Source of the DNA: Apiospora phragmitis
Lineage: Eukaryota; Ascomycota; Sordariomycetes; Amphisphaeriales; Apiosporaceae
DNA: 64,000 nt
Assembly (NCBI GenBank): GCA_038363925.1
Contig: JAQQWL010000007.1
Coordinates: 1,612,001 to 1,676,000, forward strand
Reading direction: 5' to 3'
Part shown: positions 10,695 to 22,592 of the stretch, in pieces
Layout of the letters: each line of letters starts with the position of its first letter
Numbering within the stretch: the first letter of the stretch is position 1
Program-made: the position numbers and the translations under genes
The notes under the pieces: model-generated
What the model saw: the letters and a program-made list of their open reading frames with translations, nothing else
What the model was told of the DNA's origin: nothing
Database searches by the model: none

Positions 10695-12266
10695 ATGGCC
10701 GACACGCCCCGTCCTTCCTCATCCTCAAAGACTCGGACAGTGCGCTCCCAAAAGATCCAGCTTCCCTCTCCCACTACAGCCCCAGGCCAAGCCCCAGACC
10801 AAAACGAGTCGGTCGACCGCGCCTCCCCATCCGAAGCCATACGCCCGGCCATTTGTCCTCCAAGAGCCAGAGCCACGGCCGGCGCAAGGCCTCGGAGAGT
10901 TCGATACGGCAGCGCTCCCAGTCCTCAGCAGCCAAAGCTTCGTTTGCACCGGCACCCCCGCCGCCACAACCGGCGCAGCCGACGCCCGCCTTCAAGACGG
11001 CGTCTAACAATGGCGACACCAGCGCCAGCGCGCGCTCCTCGGGTGATATATATGCTGGCTCGTCAACCGAGGATGGAGGCCGAGACAGAGACAGCGATTC
11101 GCGACGGCCGTTAGCCTTGCGCTCCACATCTGCCATTGCCAGCAAATCCGCCACAGCCAAAGAGATCCCTCTACGGAAAACAACGGGCCAGGCCGCCCGC
11201 ACACGTGGCCCCTACACGGCCTTCCCTCCCCTTCAGAATCCCGCGACGGCGCCCGATGTCCCCGCTGCTCCCTCGTCTGGCATGTACTGGTCGCGAGCCC
11301 CGGTCTCAGGGGCTGCCCACACGCCTCTCCGTGCTCATACGACGACACTGGTCGGGAGCAATGTTTACGTTTTTGGTGGCTGCGATTTCCGGGCCTGCTT
11401 CAACGAGCTGTACGTGCTGGATGCCGACTCCTTCCACTGGAGCAACCCTCATGTGGTGGGTGATATCCCTGTCCCGCTGCGGGCCATGACGTGTACGGCG
11501 GTGGGCAAGAAGCTGGTCATATTCGGCGGTGGCGACGGTCCGGCATACTACAACGACGTTTATGTACTAGACACGGTTAACTTCCGGTGGCATCGGCCAA
11601 AGATGATTGGGGAGAAGTCGCCTAGTTCGAGGAGGGCGCACACGGCATGCTTGTACAAGAACGGTATATACGTCTTCGGAGGCGGCGATGGTGTCCGCGC
11701 GCTCAACGACATCTGGAGACTCGACGTTTCCGATGTGGCCAAGATGAGCTGGAAACTCGTCTCGAGCCCTACGACCAGCAGTCCCAACAGCACGGCGGCG
11801 CGGGACAACCGACCGAAGGCCAGAGGCTACCACACCGCGAACATGGTGGGCAGCAAACTGATCATCTACGGCGGGTCGGATGGGGGGGAATGCTTCAACG
11901 ACGTATGGGTTTACGACGTGGACACCCATACGTGGAAAGCCGTGAGCATACCGATCACCTTCCGGCGGCTGTCGCACACGGCCACCATCGTGGGGTCGTA
12001 CCTCTTCGTGATAGGAGGCCACGACGGCAACGAGTATTCCAACGACGTCCTGCTGCTGAACCTGGTCACCATGACTTGGGACAAACGGGAGGATATACGG
12101 TCTACCGCCCAGCGGGAGAGGGTACCACGGCACCATACTATACGACAGTCGCCTGGTCGTGATCGGCGGCTTCGATGGCAGCGAAGTGTTCAGCGATGTG
12201 TGGATGCTTGAGCTGGCTGTACATGCTTATTACTCCCAGATCAGCCATTTTACCATTGAAGTATGA
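10695..12266 (+). CDS. Six-repeat Kelch protein, frame changed twice
   Basis: Predicted beta-propeller adaptor. Start ATG 10695; the stop in the corrected frame is the TGA at 12264-12266; about 523 residues. A Ser/Arg-rich N terminus of about 190 residues leads into six Kelch repeats, each with a Gly-Gly and a following Trp/Tyr: FGGCDFRACFNELYVLD, FGGGDGPAYYNDVYVLD, FGGGDGVRALNDIWRLD, YGGSDGGECFNDVW, IGGHDGNEYSNDV and, in another frame, IGGFDGSEVFSDVWMLE. The protein ends ISHFTIEV, an ending I associate with a conserved fungal Kelch family. Two frame changes: somewhere in 10760-10855 one base is missing between the N-terminal frame and the Kelch frame, and near 12093 one A is extra, which cuts the last repeat if read literally. 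They cancel. The partner and pathway are unknown. Confidence 0.85.
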
Positions 12267-12372
12267 TGAGTCAAGTCATGATGGATAACGAAGGAGCGTA
12301 ATGGGGTTCGTCCGCGGACTTGGTCGAAGTTATGACCATTGACACATGGTGGCCAACCCCAGCTCGACTGGG

Positions 12373-12427
12373 GCTGACGCCCCCCTTTTTGGTCATATAT
12401 TGCGTGCATCGAATGGGGGGCGTCAGC
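12373..12427. repeat. 13-bp perfect inverted repeat (hairpin)
   Basis: Arms 12373-12385 and 12415-12427 are exact reverse complements (GCTGACGCCCCCC and its complement) around a 29-nt loop, about 110 bp past the Kelch stop. It could be an RNA hairpin in the 3' UTR or the remnant of a small inverted-repeat element. Short similar copies of TGACCATT flank it near 12335 and 12437. Confidence 0.7.
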
Positions 12428-14283
12428 TCGTCAACATTTGACCATTGGAGTACAATGCTTACGTTGCGAATACGAGGAGCTTCAGCCGCTGCTCCCTTCA
12501 ACGTCGGGCTTTGCGGACTCTATTGGATTACCTTATGTAGGATATCTACGCCTGGAGTGTTGGACTCGGGGAAAGGAAGTGCTCGATGGGAGCAACTGAG
12601 CACCACAGAAAGGCCCTGCCACCTGCTGCTACATCTATGAGCGACATCTAAGCGGCTCCTGCATAACTTGCAAAAGTTCGAAGAAAGATTAGCAACCAAC
12701 TACCCATAAGGAGGGACGACGAGTTCTCATTTACTTTGGATACACCATGTTTGTTGGGCGGTATTTCTGTGTATTTTGGGTGAAGGAAAGCGTTTGACGA
12801 TTGATGGAATAGCGGGAGATCTTTTATGAAATACCCCTTTCTTCGATATCTGAAGCGAAAGAATTGTATAATTATGACATTATTCATAACGATTGACGCT
12901 CTCTTTGTACCGTGACAGAAGATGAACATGAATAAGAGAAATCAGAGGAGTTTGTCGAACGTTTCTAGTGGTGGTCGGTCTGAACAGGTCATAAACTCAC
13001 AAGATCTTTGTATCTTGCTTCAGCAGCTTGTGGTCAACCAGTCTCCCAGCTTGCTTGCCCAAGGGGCAGACAACAAGCGCTCTTGGTACAGCCTCGCTAG
13101 AGGAATACCTGTCAGTGTAACGGCGTTCACGTCGATGTCTGGCTTCATCACATTCAACGTTAGAGTCCTTTAAGATGAAGAAGCCGTCGTACGCAACATC
13201 AATCACCACCCCTTTCTGCGTTACTCACAAAACCGCACCCTCTCTCGCCTCGAAGTAAGCTTCCTCCCAGCATTCATACCCAATTATAGTCCCGACCAGG
13301 CATCGGTCTTACATACATAAATGAAACCGTCGTAGGTCACCGTTAGCGGGCTTGTAAACGGCGTGTGGGTCCTTCCCTTCTCCTTTCCTATCACAGGTTG
13401 TTGCTGGTGGAGCCGGCTCACCCCCAACATACTTGTCTTGCATGGACAGATAGGCCCTCCTTTACGCATCGCATACACACATACGTACGTGTAGATACTG
13501 GCCTGTAGACTCGTTTTAAATCGCTGGTGGAAACTATATGGAATGATTTTGGTCTAATACCCACTACGTATATACATGGTATGACACGACAACATCTGAC
13601 TGGCTCACGAATGGTAATGGCCGCCTGCTAATCTTGTGATCTTGTTATGCTCCGCCGCCCGCACTCGTGAACAGCGTATTTAGACATAAATATCAGCCGC
13701 CACCCTAAACCGTATCCGTTGGTCGTTGTGTAATCTTCGTAAACGACGTCGTCCTCCTCAAATGTCCCGTGGACACTGTGACATCGAGACTCCGATCATC
13801 CGTGGACCGATGCCACACACGCCATCCACTTTGGGGTAATATTCTTCCCGGACAACTACGGGCCTACGAGGCAGTGTTTGTGGTGGGTGCAATGTCTGCG
13901 TGACATTTCATTCTTAGCACTTCTATGTCTAGTATCCAATACAACATACAGGGCTGTCTATCTTGATTACGTTTTATTCCAAAGCCCGCCGCCCCCTTTA
14001 GGGCAATTCTGTTGCCATATGGGGCCGGCCACCAAGATAACTAACGTACAAAGAAACAAATGGAAAGGGTATGAAGCGAATGAACCACCCTAGCCATGCG
14101 AGAAGCAAAAACCCTCTTAACTCCAAGCCGTGTAAAGCAATGCCGCATTGTTTTGTTTATTCAGTCTTTCCCAACTACAAAACATGTCATTCGCTTGACG
14201 AGTTGCTGCTCACAGGAAGCATACACAACCCTTAATCAGTCGCGATTGACATCCAAAGCAAGAACGATGAAATGGGGTTAGTC
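12428..14283. other. Intergenic, no supported gene
   Basis: About 1.9 kb between the Kelch gene and the RCF2 stop. Weak minus-strand frames at 13.0-13.5 kb repeat the short phrase YDGF twice, but I could not build a gene from them. The part next to RCF2 should be its 3' UTR. Confidence 0.5.
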
Positions 14284-15003
14284 TCATTTCCGGGCGCCCT
14301 CCTTGCCTTCATGCGTCTTCGCCTTCTCGCGGTCGGCAATACGGCGCTCCTCGGCTGCGACCATATCCATCCAGAGGTCCTGGCCCTCGTATTCCTCCTT
14401 GTGCACGCGCTTCTCGATGACCTTCTTGTGCTCGGGGTCCTCGGGGTCGAGCACCTTGACCGTCTCCCAGCGGCCCTGGCCGGAGCGAGCATCGGCGGTC
14501 TCGAAGGCGGCGGTGGCGATGAGGACGGCGAGCGTCAGACCCTGAGCGTAGACACGAGCCTGGACCAGCTTCTGTGACGTGGACAGGAACTTGTTACGGC
14601 CGACCATGATTCCGGCGAGGCCCATGGATGCGATCCACGAGGCGAAGACGATCGAGTAGCGGTTCTGGCGGCCCCAGTCGTTGAGGCGCTCTGATGTTGT
14701 CTTTTGTTGATCGGCGATCTGGTCCAATTTGGTGGCCTCATCGACGTAGAAGTTCATGGGGTTATTCTTCTTGTGGAAGTCGATGCTGTAGCGCTCGGCG
14801 TTGACAATGGCGCCGAACGTCCCGGTGGACGTCACCAAGAAGGAGCGGAACGGCAGCGTCAGGCCGCGGAACGCCGGGTAGCGCTTCGACGCGCCTATCA
14901 CGCCCAGCAGACCGAGACCGACGCCCAATGTACCTCCGATAAATCCGCCCTTAAGCACGGAGTTGTAGTGGGCTGTTTCCTCTTCCTGTGAGACGACCTT
15001 CAT
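14284..15003 (-). CDS. RCF2: Respiratory supercomplex factor 2, HIG1 domain
   Basis: Mitochondrial inner-membrane protein that associates with cytochrome c oxidase and tunes III-IV supercomplexes. A single intact exon of 239 residues is close to the roughly 224 of yeast Rcf2. The N-terminal half has two hydrophobic segments (GGFIGGTLGVGLGLLGVIGA and FRSFLVTSTGTFGAIV). The HIG1-type part follows at about residues 105-175 (NDWGRQNRYSIVFASWIAS, MVGRNKFLSTSQKLVQARVYAQGLTLAVLI). A charged, helical, Glu/Lys-rich tail follows (EKRVHKEEYEGQDLWMDMV). Start ATG at 15003; no intron needed. The upstream region is a large gene desert, so the promoter should lie within 15.0-15.5 kb. Confidence 0.93.
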   Translation of the reverse strand: MKVVSQEEETAHYNSVLKGGFIGGTLGVGLGLLGVIGASKRYPAFRGLTLPFRSFLVTSTGTFGAIVNAERYSIDFHKKNNPMNFYVDEATKLDQIADQQKTTSERLNDWGRQNRYSIVFASWIASMGLAGIMVGRNKFLSTSQKLVQARVYAQGLTLAVLIATAAFETADARSGQGRWETVKVLDPEDPEHKKVIEKRVHKEEYEGQDLWMDMVAAEERRIADREKAKTHEGKEGARK

Positions 15004-18000
15004 TTTGGCGGGGTTTCTTCGTTAAGCGATTCTGGGGGAATGCGAGTAGTATCGAGTCTAGTTGAACGTTCGACGAGAAGAAAAGCAGGTAAAGCAACGC
15101 CCGGTCTTGTTATCCTCTTTCGGCCCCCTTTGAATTGAGTATTTTTAGTGTACGAACGATTGTCGTCAGATGAGGCAGGTCTGTCCACAGATGAGTGTAG
15201 GTTTGTAGATGGAGCTGTAGGTCCGGTTCACACGTTTGTATCGAGCCGTCTGTGGTTTGCGGAGGAGTGGTATGATATGAGAGGTATTTGATACGATATA
15301 GAAAATGCGGGAGCGGGATAAAGGGCTGGACCTCTTGTGTCGCAGTCAAATCTGTATATACAAAAAGAGTATATTGAGAAGTTACAAGGATAAACAGCTT
15401 CAGGGAAAAAAGGCCTTTAGGTCTACGGGAGTTCCAGGGTAGGTTTTCGTTGGTTGGCAGAAGCTGAATAAGTTGGGCGATGGTTTCCCCAGGAGCTTGG
15501 AGCCATTTAAACTTGCATCATGCGATTATTGATGATATCATGCCAGATTTGAAAGCTACGCATTCGATTCTCTTTTTTTCAAACCCCGAGCGTACACCGA
15601 GAGGTGGCAGCTGGCACGGCACTGGGCCGCTCTCGGCCACTTGGTCTCTGTCAGCTGTCCGCAGCTGCAACTGGAGCAGATTTTTGCGCTTCGCCGTTTG
15701 GTTCGCTATTCGGCGTTTTGCTTGCTTACCTCAAGAAAACAAAAACCAAGGTAGTCAACCTGTCACCGGGTGGCGCATTGCGACAAATAGGCGGGAACAA
15801 GCGCCTATTGTTCGCGAAGTCCCGGGTCAGAATACGGGGAGGCCGTTCTTCCGGGCGCTTCTCCCGCATTCATTCATCCAGCTCGCGTGAGATGCCGAAT
15901 GACAGGATCTCATTTGACTGCTACGGTGCAACCTTGAATCTCACAGGTTCGACGTTTGATACAGCTGTGGACTTTCCCGGCCTCTGTCTGGTACTCAAGC
16001 CCGGACCCTACGCCGCGGGATTTGGTTCGTCCCTTTCCGAAGGTGTTTGGTAATGCCTGAGCGAAACTGTATAGTAGGTACTTGTTTGACTGCTTGACTT
16101 GAGCATTGGGGGGAAAGGACAGTAATTCATCACGACATCTAAATTTATGGGAAGAAGATTCAATGTACTGTAGCAGTCGAGGATACAATAACGTTTTAGG
16201 GGATCTTAACCATCTTTAAGCATAACACCGCATGGTGAAATTTGGACAGGATCAAGTGAACCTAATAAATGCACAGCAATGGAAGGAAAGTGCGTGCGTG
16301 CTGGGTTCGAGGGAACATGGGGCTAGTTGCTGTGAATTCCCAAGTACAGTACAGTAGCCTGGTACCCTAGAATTTTTCTAGAAGTCCATCCGCCGCCAAC
16401 ATCCCGGAAACTCGGCGAGACTGCGGGCACAGCCCATCGGCAAGGCTGATTCCCTACGCCGTACCTTGCTCTCGCCTCAAAACCCGAGCGATGGGATCCC
16501 AGGCCAAAACCAGATCCCACATGCCTCGGCAGTCGCTGACTGGTCAGTCTGGACTTGAGACTCTCCAGACAGGGACCCCCAAGTGTTATTATGTTTGAGA
16601 AAAGCAAGCGGTGTGTGACCCCGGGCTCCCCAACAACCGTTTGACCGCCACGATGTCTCTTCAAGCGAGTGGATGTGCTGAAGTGTTTGGCTGGGGTTGA
16701 ATTTAGTCGGCACTCAGCATGATCGAAGCAGCTGCAATACACCGCGAGTCAGATAAGGCGGGCATTTACGCAGTCACTTGTCAGCGTAATATGATATAGT
16801 TATTATAATTACTGTTCATATCGGTGAGGAAAACCTGAAACGTGGGATAAACCACTGGATCGGGGTGTTACTATGCTTGCTAATATCGGCGACTAGGGGT
16901 GGTAATATGACACCTCGAAGGTTGACGATAAACAAGTTAGTTGGAGCTTGCTGTCTCCTGGGCTTTTATGTCGTTAAGCCGTGTCACGTCGAGTCCCGCA
17001 TCAACCGTGACACAGCTTAGACTGGCTGGTCATAAGAGCAATCAAACGACCCGCAAAGCCGTTGGGCGGTGCTTTTTGGGAAGAAGGCGTAACCCCTTCC
17101 CTGTGAATATGGCTCTGTATATAGGGGTGCTGACCGGAGATATGATCGCATCGCTCGCATTTACGTACAAGGGCCGAAGATTATGCAGGGACAGGACGGA
17201 CCGTTAGTAAACATCCATATTATCCTGTAAACGAGATCAGTAGAGACGCGGCTGTCGTGGCGCATTGTCCATTTCGCGCTGGGCAACTTATATATGGAGC
17301 CAATGTGAATGTGACGACCTGGTGTGTCCCGGCACGATGGTTTCCACGAGGTTGCGCTCGGTGAGGGGCGTTCCATCAAATCGGCCGGAGCGAATCGGCC
17401 ATTACGTTTCAAAGACTCCATGTTCACATGGAGAGGGCCAGCATTGACAAACCCACCGACTCCTCACTCTCCTCAGGCTCCTCCTCTTTCGACCTACTCC
17501 TCATTTCTGATCTGTCCAACAGCCGAGTCGCGACGACCACAACGCTCATGTTGCTCATTCGAGCGGAGGGGACCAGGAAGTAAAGCTGACACGGCTTGGC
17601 CTGGGTAGTACACTAACAAAGCAGACCCCACCCCACATTTGGGAGTGAGCGTGTCTTAGGGTCCCCCTTCGACAACAACAATGGCCACCACACACGTCGG
17701 GAAATGACTTACCCACCATCATCAGTGGCTGCCGCGCTGCCGAAGCGGGAAATCGCCAGAGGCGGTGAGTATGCAACTACTCAAGCGAAATCTCTCTGTG
17801 ATCAATCGCGTGCGATGTTTGAGTCTAGGATCCCGTGGTAGATGGGGAATAAGGCAGCTGGTGATGTCAACCTGTCGGTGAAGTTGCCACAAAGAAACAA
17901 GCAGTTATTAAATTTGTTTTTACAGTGTTTTCTTCTTTTTGAATGGCAGGTTCTGGTGTAGGGTATTTCTTTTTCTGTTCTTGCCTGTCGAACCGGACCT

Positions 18001-21000
18001 GCTCCGAGCTTGTCTGCCTGCCGCTCGGCATACGAAACCCTTAGAAATTACTAATATCCCGTAGAAATATATTGTGTGGATCTCAGATAGACCAACCTTG
18101 AGAATGGCGCGAAACTCTTCGGGATTGAGGAGATTCGGTCGGATATAAGTTCTTGAGACGGTTCCCGCCACAGCAGGCTACCTACCTATCAAGCGGGCAA
18201 GGCGTCAATGCCGCCCGGCCGTGTCCGGTATCGAGATAGAACAATGGATGGAAGCGATCAGAGGAACAGGACCTGATGGAAAGGATGGATGTTCCCGTCT
18301 CTCTTCTTGACTAGGATCATGCAGAGCGCTTGGCCAGCAACAATTCGACCGCTGACTGGCTCGCCTCTCGTTGCGGTTGCATGCAGATGCAGCTTATTCT
18401 TTATTGCTCGAGCGACTACGGCACTGGGGGTGGTTAAGAGTTGAATCGCGTTGATGCATTAGCGACCAGAAATGTGTCCTGGGGAAACCTGTTGTAATGG
18501 TATGAATGACATTTCCTTTTACGGCCAAGGTTGAGGGTTGATCCTTGCGGAAGTTTGGGTCCTCACAGGGTCCAAGTTCAAGAGAGGCACAGAATGACGG
18601 ACGAGAAACCCCACCAAACGCCGAGAATGGCACTTTGCATCGTGTCACAACGCTTTCGACGTAAGTAGGTAGCAACGCCAACAGATGGACAGGAAACCGT
18701 GTCTGCTTGGTTCACCTGCCTGCAACCTAGAGTATCGGTCATCTCCTGACGATCATGGTGCCCAAAATCCGTGGTCGGCTACAGTCCGCCCCGGCTGCCA
18801 CACTTGTGTGTACGCTTGGGGCGTTTATCGGCTCCGATGCATGATGAGTGCGCTGACGCTGCTGAACCAAGACGCGAGGGGCGGTACTAATGAGTCTGTT
18901 GGTGCTACCTTGTCTCTAGGCCGGGCCGGACTGGACTGGGGCTTGAACCAATGCCGCTTCACGCCCACTTTCCTTTGGTGGCTCTCCCGTTTGATTGCCG
19001 CCGTTCTCGTCACCAGCGGGATTGTTTGCCCCGGAGGCAGTCCCAGAGCATATTTCCCGCGGGATAGGTTACAGTAAGAGACTCAACGACGCCACCACCG
19101 GAAATAGAAACTCCTTAGCTCGCTGTTGGGAGTGCACGAGATGTTTCCTTGCTGCTGGATTAGGCTTTACCCGCGCAGAACAGCCGCAAACCTGAGAAGG
19201 TATCCCACGTTTGAATAACTCTCATCGGTATGCAGTTTGGGCTTGTGGCCTGAGATAATTATGTAGGTACATCTTGCGCACGACGTGTGATCTATCGTGG
19301 CGTGGGTACGTGCTTTCAACAGGGGGTTTTCTGGTGGCACAGCCTGTAACATCCGTGGTGTTTGCAAAGTACCTCAACTGGGTTAATAGCCGATGAGTGA
19401 GTACTGGGGCCGCTCGCGACTAGTTCAGCCTAGTTGAATTAAATGGCTGGGCCTCTTCGTTCAATGGGGTGTAAGACACCCATGCTGTCAAGGCCACTAG
19501 GGCAGAACCCAACTTGGTAGTCGATGCAGCCTCATGAGTCAAGCGGCCGTTAGTACACTGGCAGAGAAGCACTGGAGAAGAGCACTTGAGTGGATTGTGC
19601 GAAAAAGGGATCGAGATGACGCCGGACGGTCGGTCCAATTCCTGCCTCTTGACGTAAGTGTACATTGCGCAAAGAGGATCTTCTGGGAGGATCTGAGGTC
19701 CAGTTCCAGCCGCGAGCAAGATCGTTTTCCGAGAGAGAAACGCCCAAAGGAGGCATGATCAAGACAGGCGGAAGGTTAAGAAAGGCGGCGTTTTAGAGTA
19801 CATGTAACTCCCCGTATGTGCGCAACACCAGTCAGAGGTCGTGGCTGAGGTATGTAGTCATAATCATTCAGTAATAGTTGCAAACTCAGTCGAGTCGCCG
19901 CCGCCTGGGGGGGGGGGGAATTTCGTCCGAAGTGGTTTGTTCGAGAAACAATACGGTTGCCGCAGCACCTCAACATCTAGCCTTGTTGGGTTAGTTGCCC
20001 ATGCATGCTAGCCGCCCCAAGGAAATATCCAGGTAATCACATCGTCACTTCAAATGGAAAGCATTGCCATTTGATGCCCATTGCCTCCGCACATACACGT
20101 ATGTACAGCAGAGTGAGTCCTTTTTCGCCCACAGTGGTGTCGTTTGTCCCTCGTAACGGAGGTGGCAGACTGATGTAATCGAGTGCTGATCAACCAAGTC
20201 TGTAGATCGTCTTCCAAAGTCTATCACGAAAGCCAGCCCCGATATCATATTTCCTTCCTTAGCTGCCAAGGCCAGTCCAAGACGATTGAGAATCATCGAC
20301 TCCGGGATCCCGGCTTACTTGCATGAATGGGTCTCACCATCAAATTGATCATTAGTGACTCGCCCATAATATCAAAGTGTAACCCTGACACACTGGCACT
20401 ACACAGTGACTGCACACCCTCTTCTGCGTCTGACATGCATACATGAGTCAAGATTGAAGACAAACAAGATGGCGATGATCGGGAAGTGGTACATAAGTTG
20501 CCCTCATCTCAAACGTCAGGGATGAACCGATACCTACTTTCCTGGGCCAAGGCGTCAATCCGCTCTCTTGGATGTCGGGAAAGTGATGATTACCTACGAG
20601 CATTTGATCGATACATTTGTAGTACCTACCTGCGTTCATAGCGTAGGTACCCAGAAATTGCTTCTTTTGTTCGCAACGAAAAGTGGCTCTCGACGGCAGA
20701 TCATTGGCTACCGTGACCGAATCCGGCTGGCTGGCTTCAGTCTCCCCCTGCCTCCATCGAATCCTTTCTGCATATGTTGAAGCTACGACATCGAACGTCA
20801 GGTGGCTGGTGGCCTCTATTTGGCAGGCAGAAGCTGTCAGTTCCAAGGCGGAAGAGGTTCGTACCCCCGTAAAACCGCTCGATTCGTAGCTTACTCGTCA
20901 ATCCAAGTCGGAGTAGAGTGGCCTATCGGGGCCGGACACACCCAAATTCTATATGCCTCCTCCGGTATGTCCAACCCACGAGACGCGCAACACAGATATC

Positions 21001-22592
21001 TCCACAAGTTGAGGTGCAAAGCATCAACTTGAGCGCCACATCTATCATCAAAATGGGACGTGTGCGGTATATACTCCATCTCCAGTTCCCCATTTCATCT
21101 TGTCTCCTCATCTCGTCCCAAACCAGGGACAGGCTGTCGAGGCTCTTGCGTCGCAGTAGCGCTCTCCTCGCCGACTCCGAGGGTCGGGATCGTCTTATTA
21201 ATCAGTGCATGAGCCAGCTTGTTCACTGCGCGAACGTAGACTCGAGCGGGAAGCAACCGACTTGCTTCATGATTTCCTAGGTAGCTTATCACACTATGTA
21301 CTGGAATACCCACGATTGACCAAGGCCCAAGTTAGAGGCAAACCAACTTGACTCACCATTGGAATAAGGTTACAATTCCCATGTGGCATCTGCAGCCACG
21401 GACCCTCGGAGTAGATTAGTCCTCACTCCAATTCTTGGTTCGCCTTCTTCTGGGACCAGTACTGCTGCTACATGCTGCCGTACTTATAAGAGGGGGTGGT
21501 ATGTAGATTGGAGCCTTCGCGCGCTCATAAACCCATCAACACTCCCAGCCGCCTGCCCGCCTGCCCGCCTGCCGAGACCAGGTCAGAAACGAACCGGACA
21601 AAGTTGCTTTTTCTCAGGATTCCCTCTCCGTTGACGTTGCACGGTATTGACGGTAGCCACAGCCCAGTCCAAGTCGCCTGAGCCGAGTATCTGCCACCCC
21701 GTCCGCCCCTCGACGTTTCTGCTTTCCACTACGACTCAACGACGAGCAGCCTTGATCCTGGGCTGTTTGTTGCTGGCGTGGTCGACTAGCCACTTCCCTG
21801 GACCTTGAACCTGGACCTGGACCCTTTGGAAATTTAGTCGCGTCAAGCCGCTGTGCTGCTTAAACGACTCCGTTTTCCCTCCAGCCCAATTATCCATTAC
21901 ACATACCCCATAACTGCTCATATCCATCCGTCCATTCATCCAATTCATCCATAACCCCGACCGCCTCCTTCGTAAAGCCTACGGCGGCCACAGTTTGGGA
22001 ACCCATCCTGACACTGCCAGGCCTGGGAAGTACTTTCCCCTTCAGTCTGGTCTGGGTCTGGTACATGCTCGGTAGAGTGACGAGCAAGTAAAGATCCCGT
22101 ACTTGTGACCAGTCTTGCACCGAAGCCTAACACCCCCATAAGCGGCAATTCAGACAGAGTGCAGGGGGGGTGCATGTGCATGCAGGTGGTACTTACCTCA
22201 CAAACTTATACATACACCTACCACCATCCAATCCATCCATACATAACATCTTATGATACCTCATTAAGTCGGCATCCCTCGCATCCCATCGTTCTATTTC
22301 CGATTTCTCTTATTCACTTCTGGTGCACATACGCAAACAATCTGTTGTGATAACCAGAGTGGTCTGTGGAATTTGGATAGTATACCTCTCTCCCCTCGTC
22401 GTTTTGGACTGCATTTACCTACCGCTGGCGATTGACTGCCTGCCTGCCTATCCATCCGCAGCCGTACTACTTTCCAGAAGTGCCCTAGCGCTCCGACTTG
22501 CTTGTACTCGCTCCTCTCTCTGTTGTCTCCCACTCCCCTCGTGCGTTGCCTCTTTTCCCGGATATTATTCAGAGGAACCCCACATCGCTGCC
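15004..22592. other. Gene desert between RCF2 and SFP1
   Basis: About 7.6 kb with many short frames on both strands but none with a recognisable domain, splice pattern or codon bias of a gene. It contains the RCF2 promoter at its left end and a long SFP1 leader at its right end (21.4-22.6 kb, C+T-rich, with several short upstream frames). No inverted-terminal-repeat element or transposase remnant was recognised. Confidence 0.5.
19907..19918. repeat. 12-base G homopolymer
   Basis: Uninterrupted run of 12 G in the gene desert. Length is unlikely to be exact if the assembly has homopolymer errors. Confidence 0.8.

Noticed and set aside
12990..13478. Minus-strand frames with the phrase YDGF repeated
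   Set aside because: Could be a small duplicated domain, but no joinable gene structure was found.
18685..19077. 130-codon plus-strand open frame
   Set aside because: Overlaps other equally long frames; no domain or coding bias.
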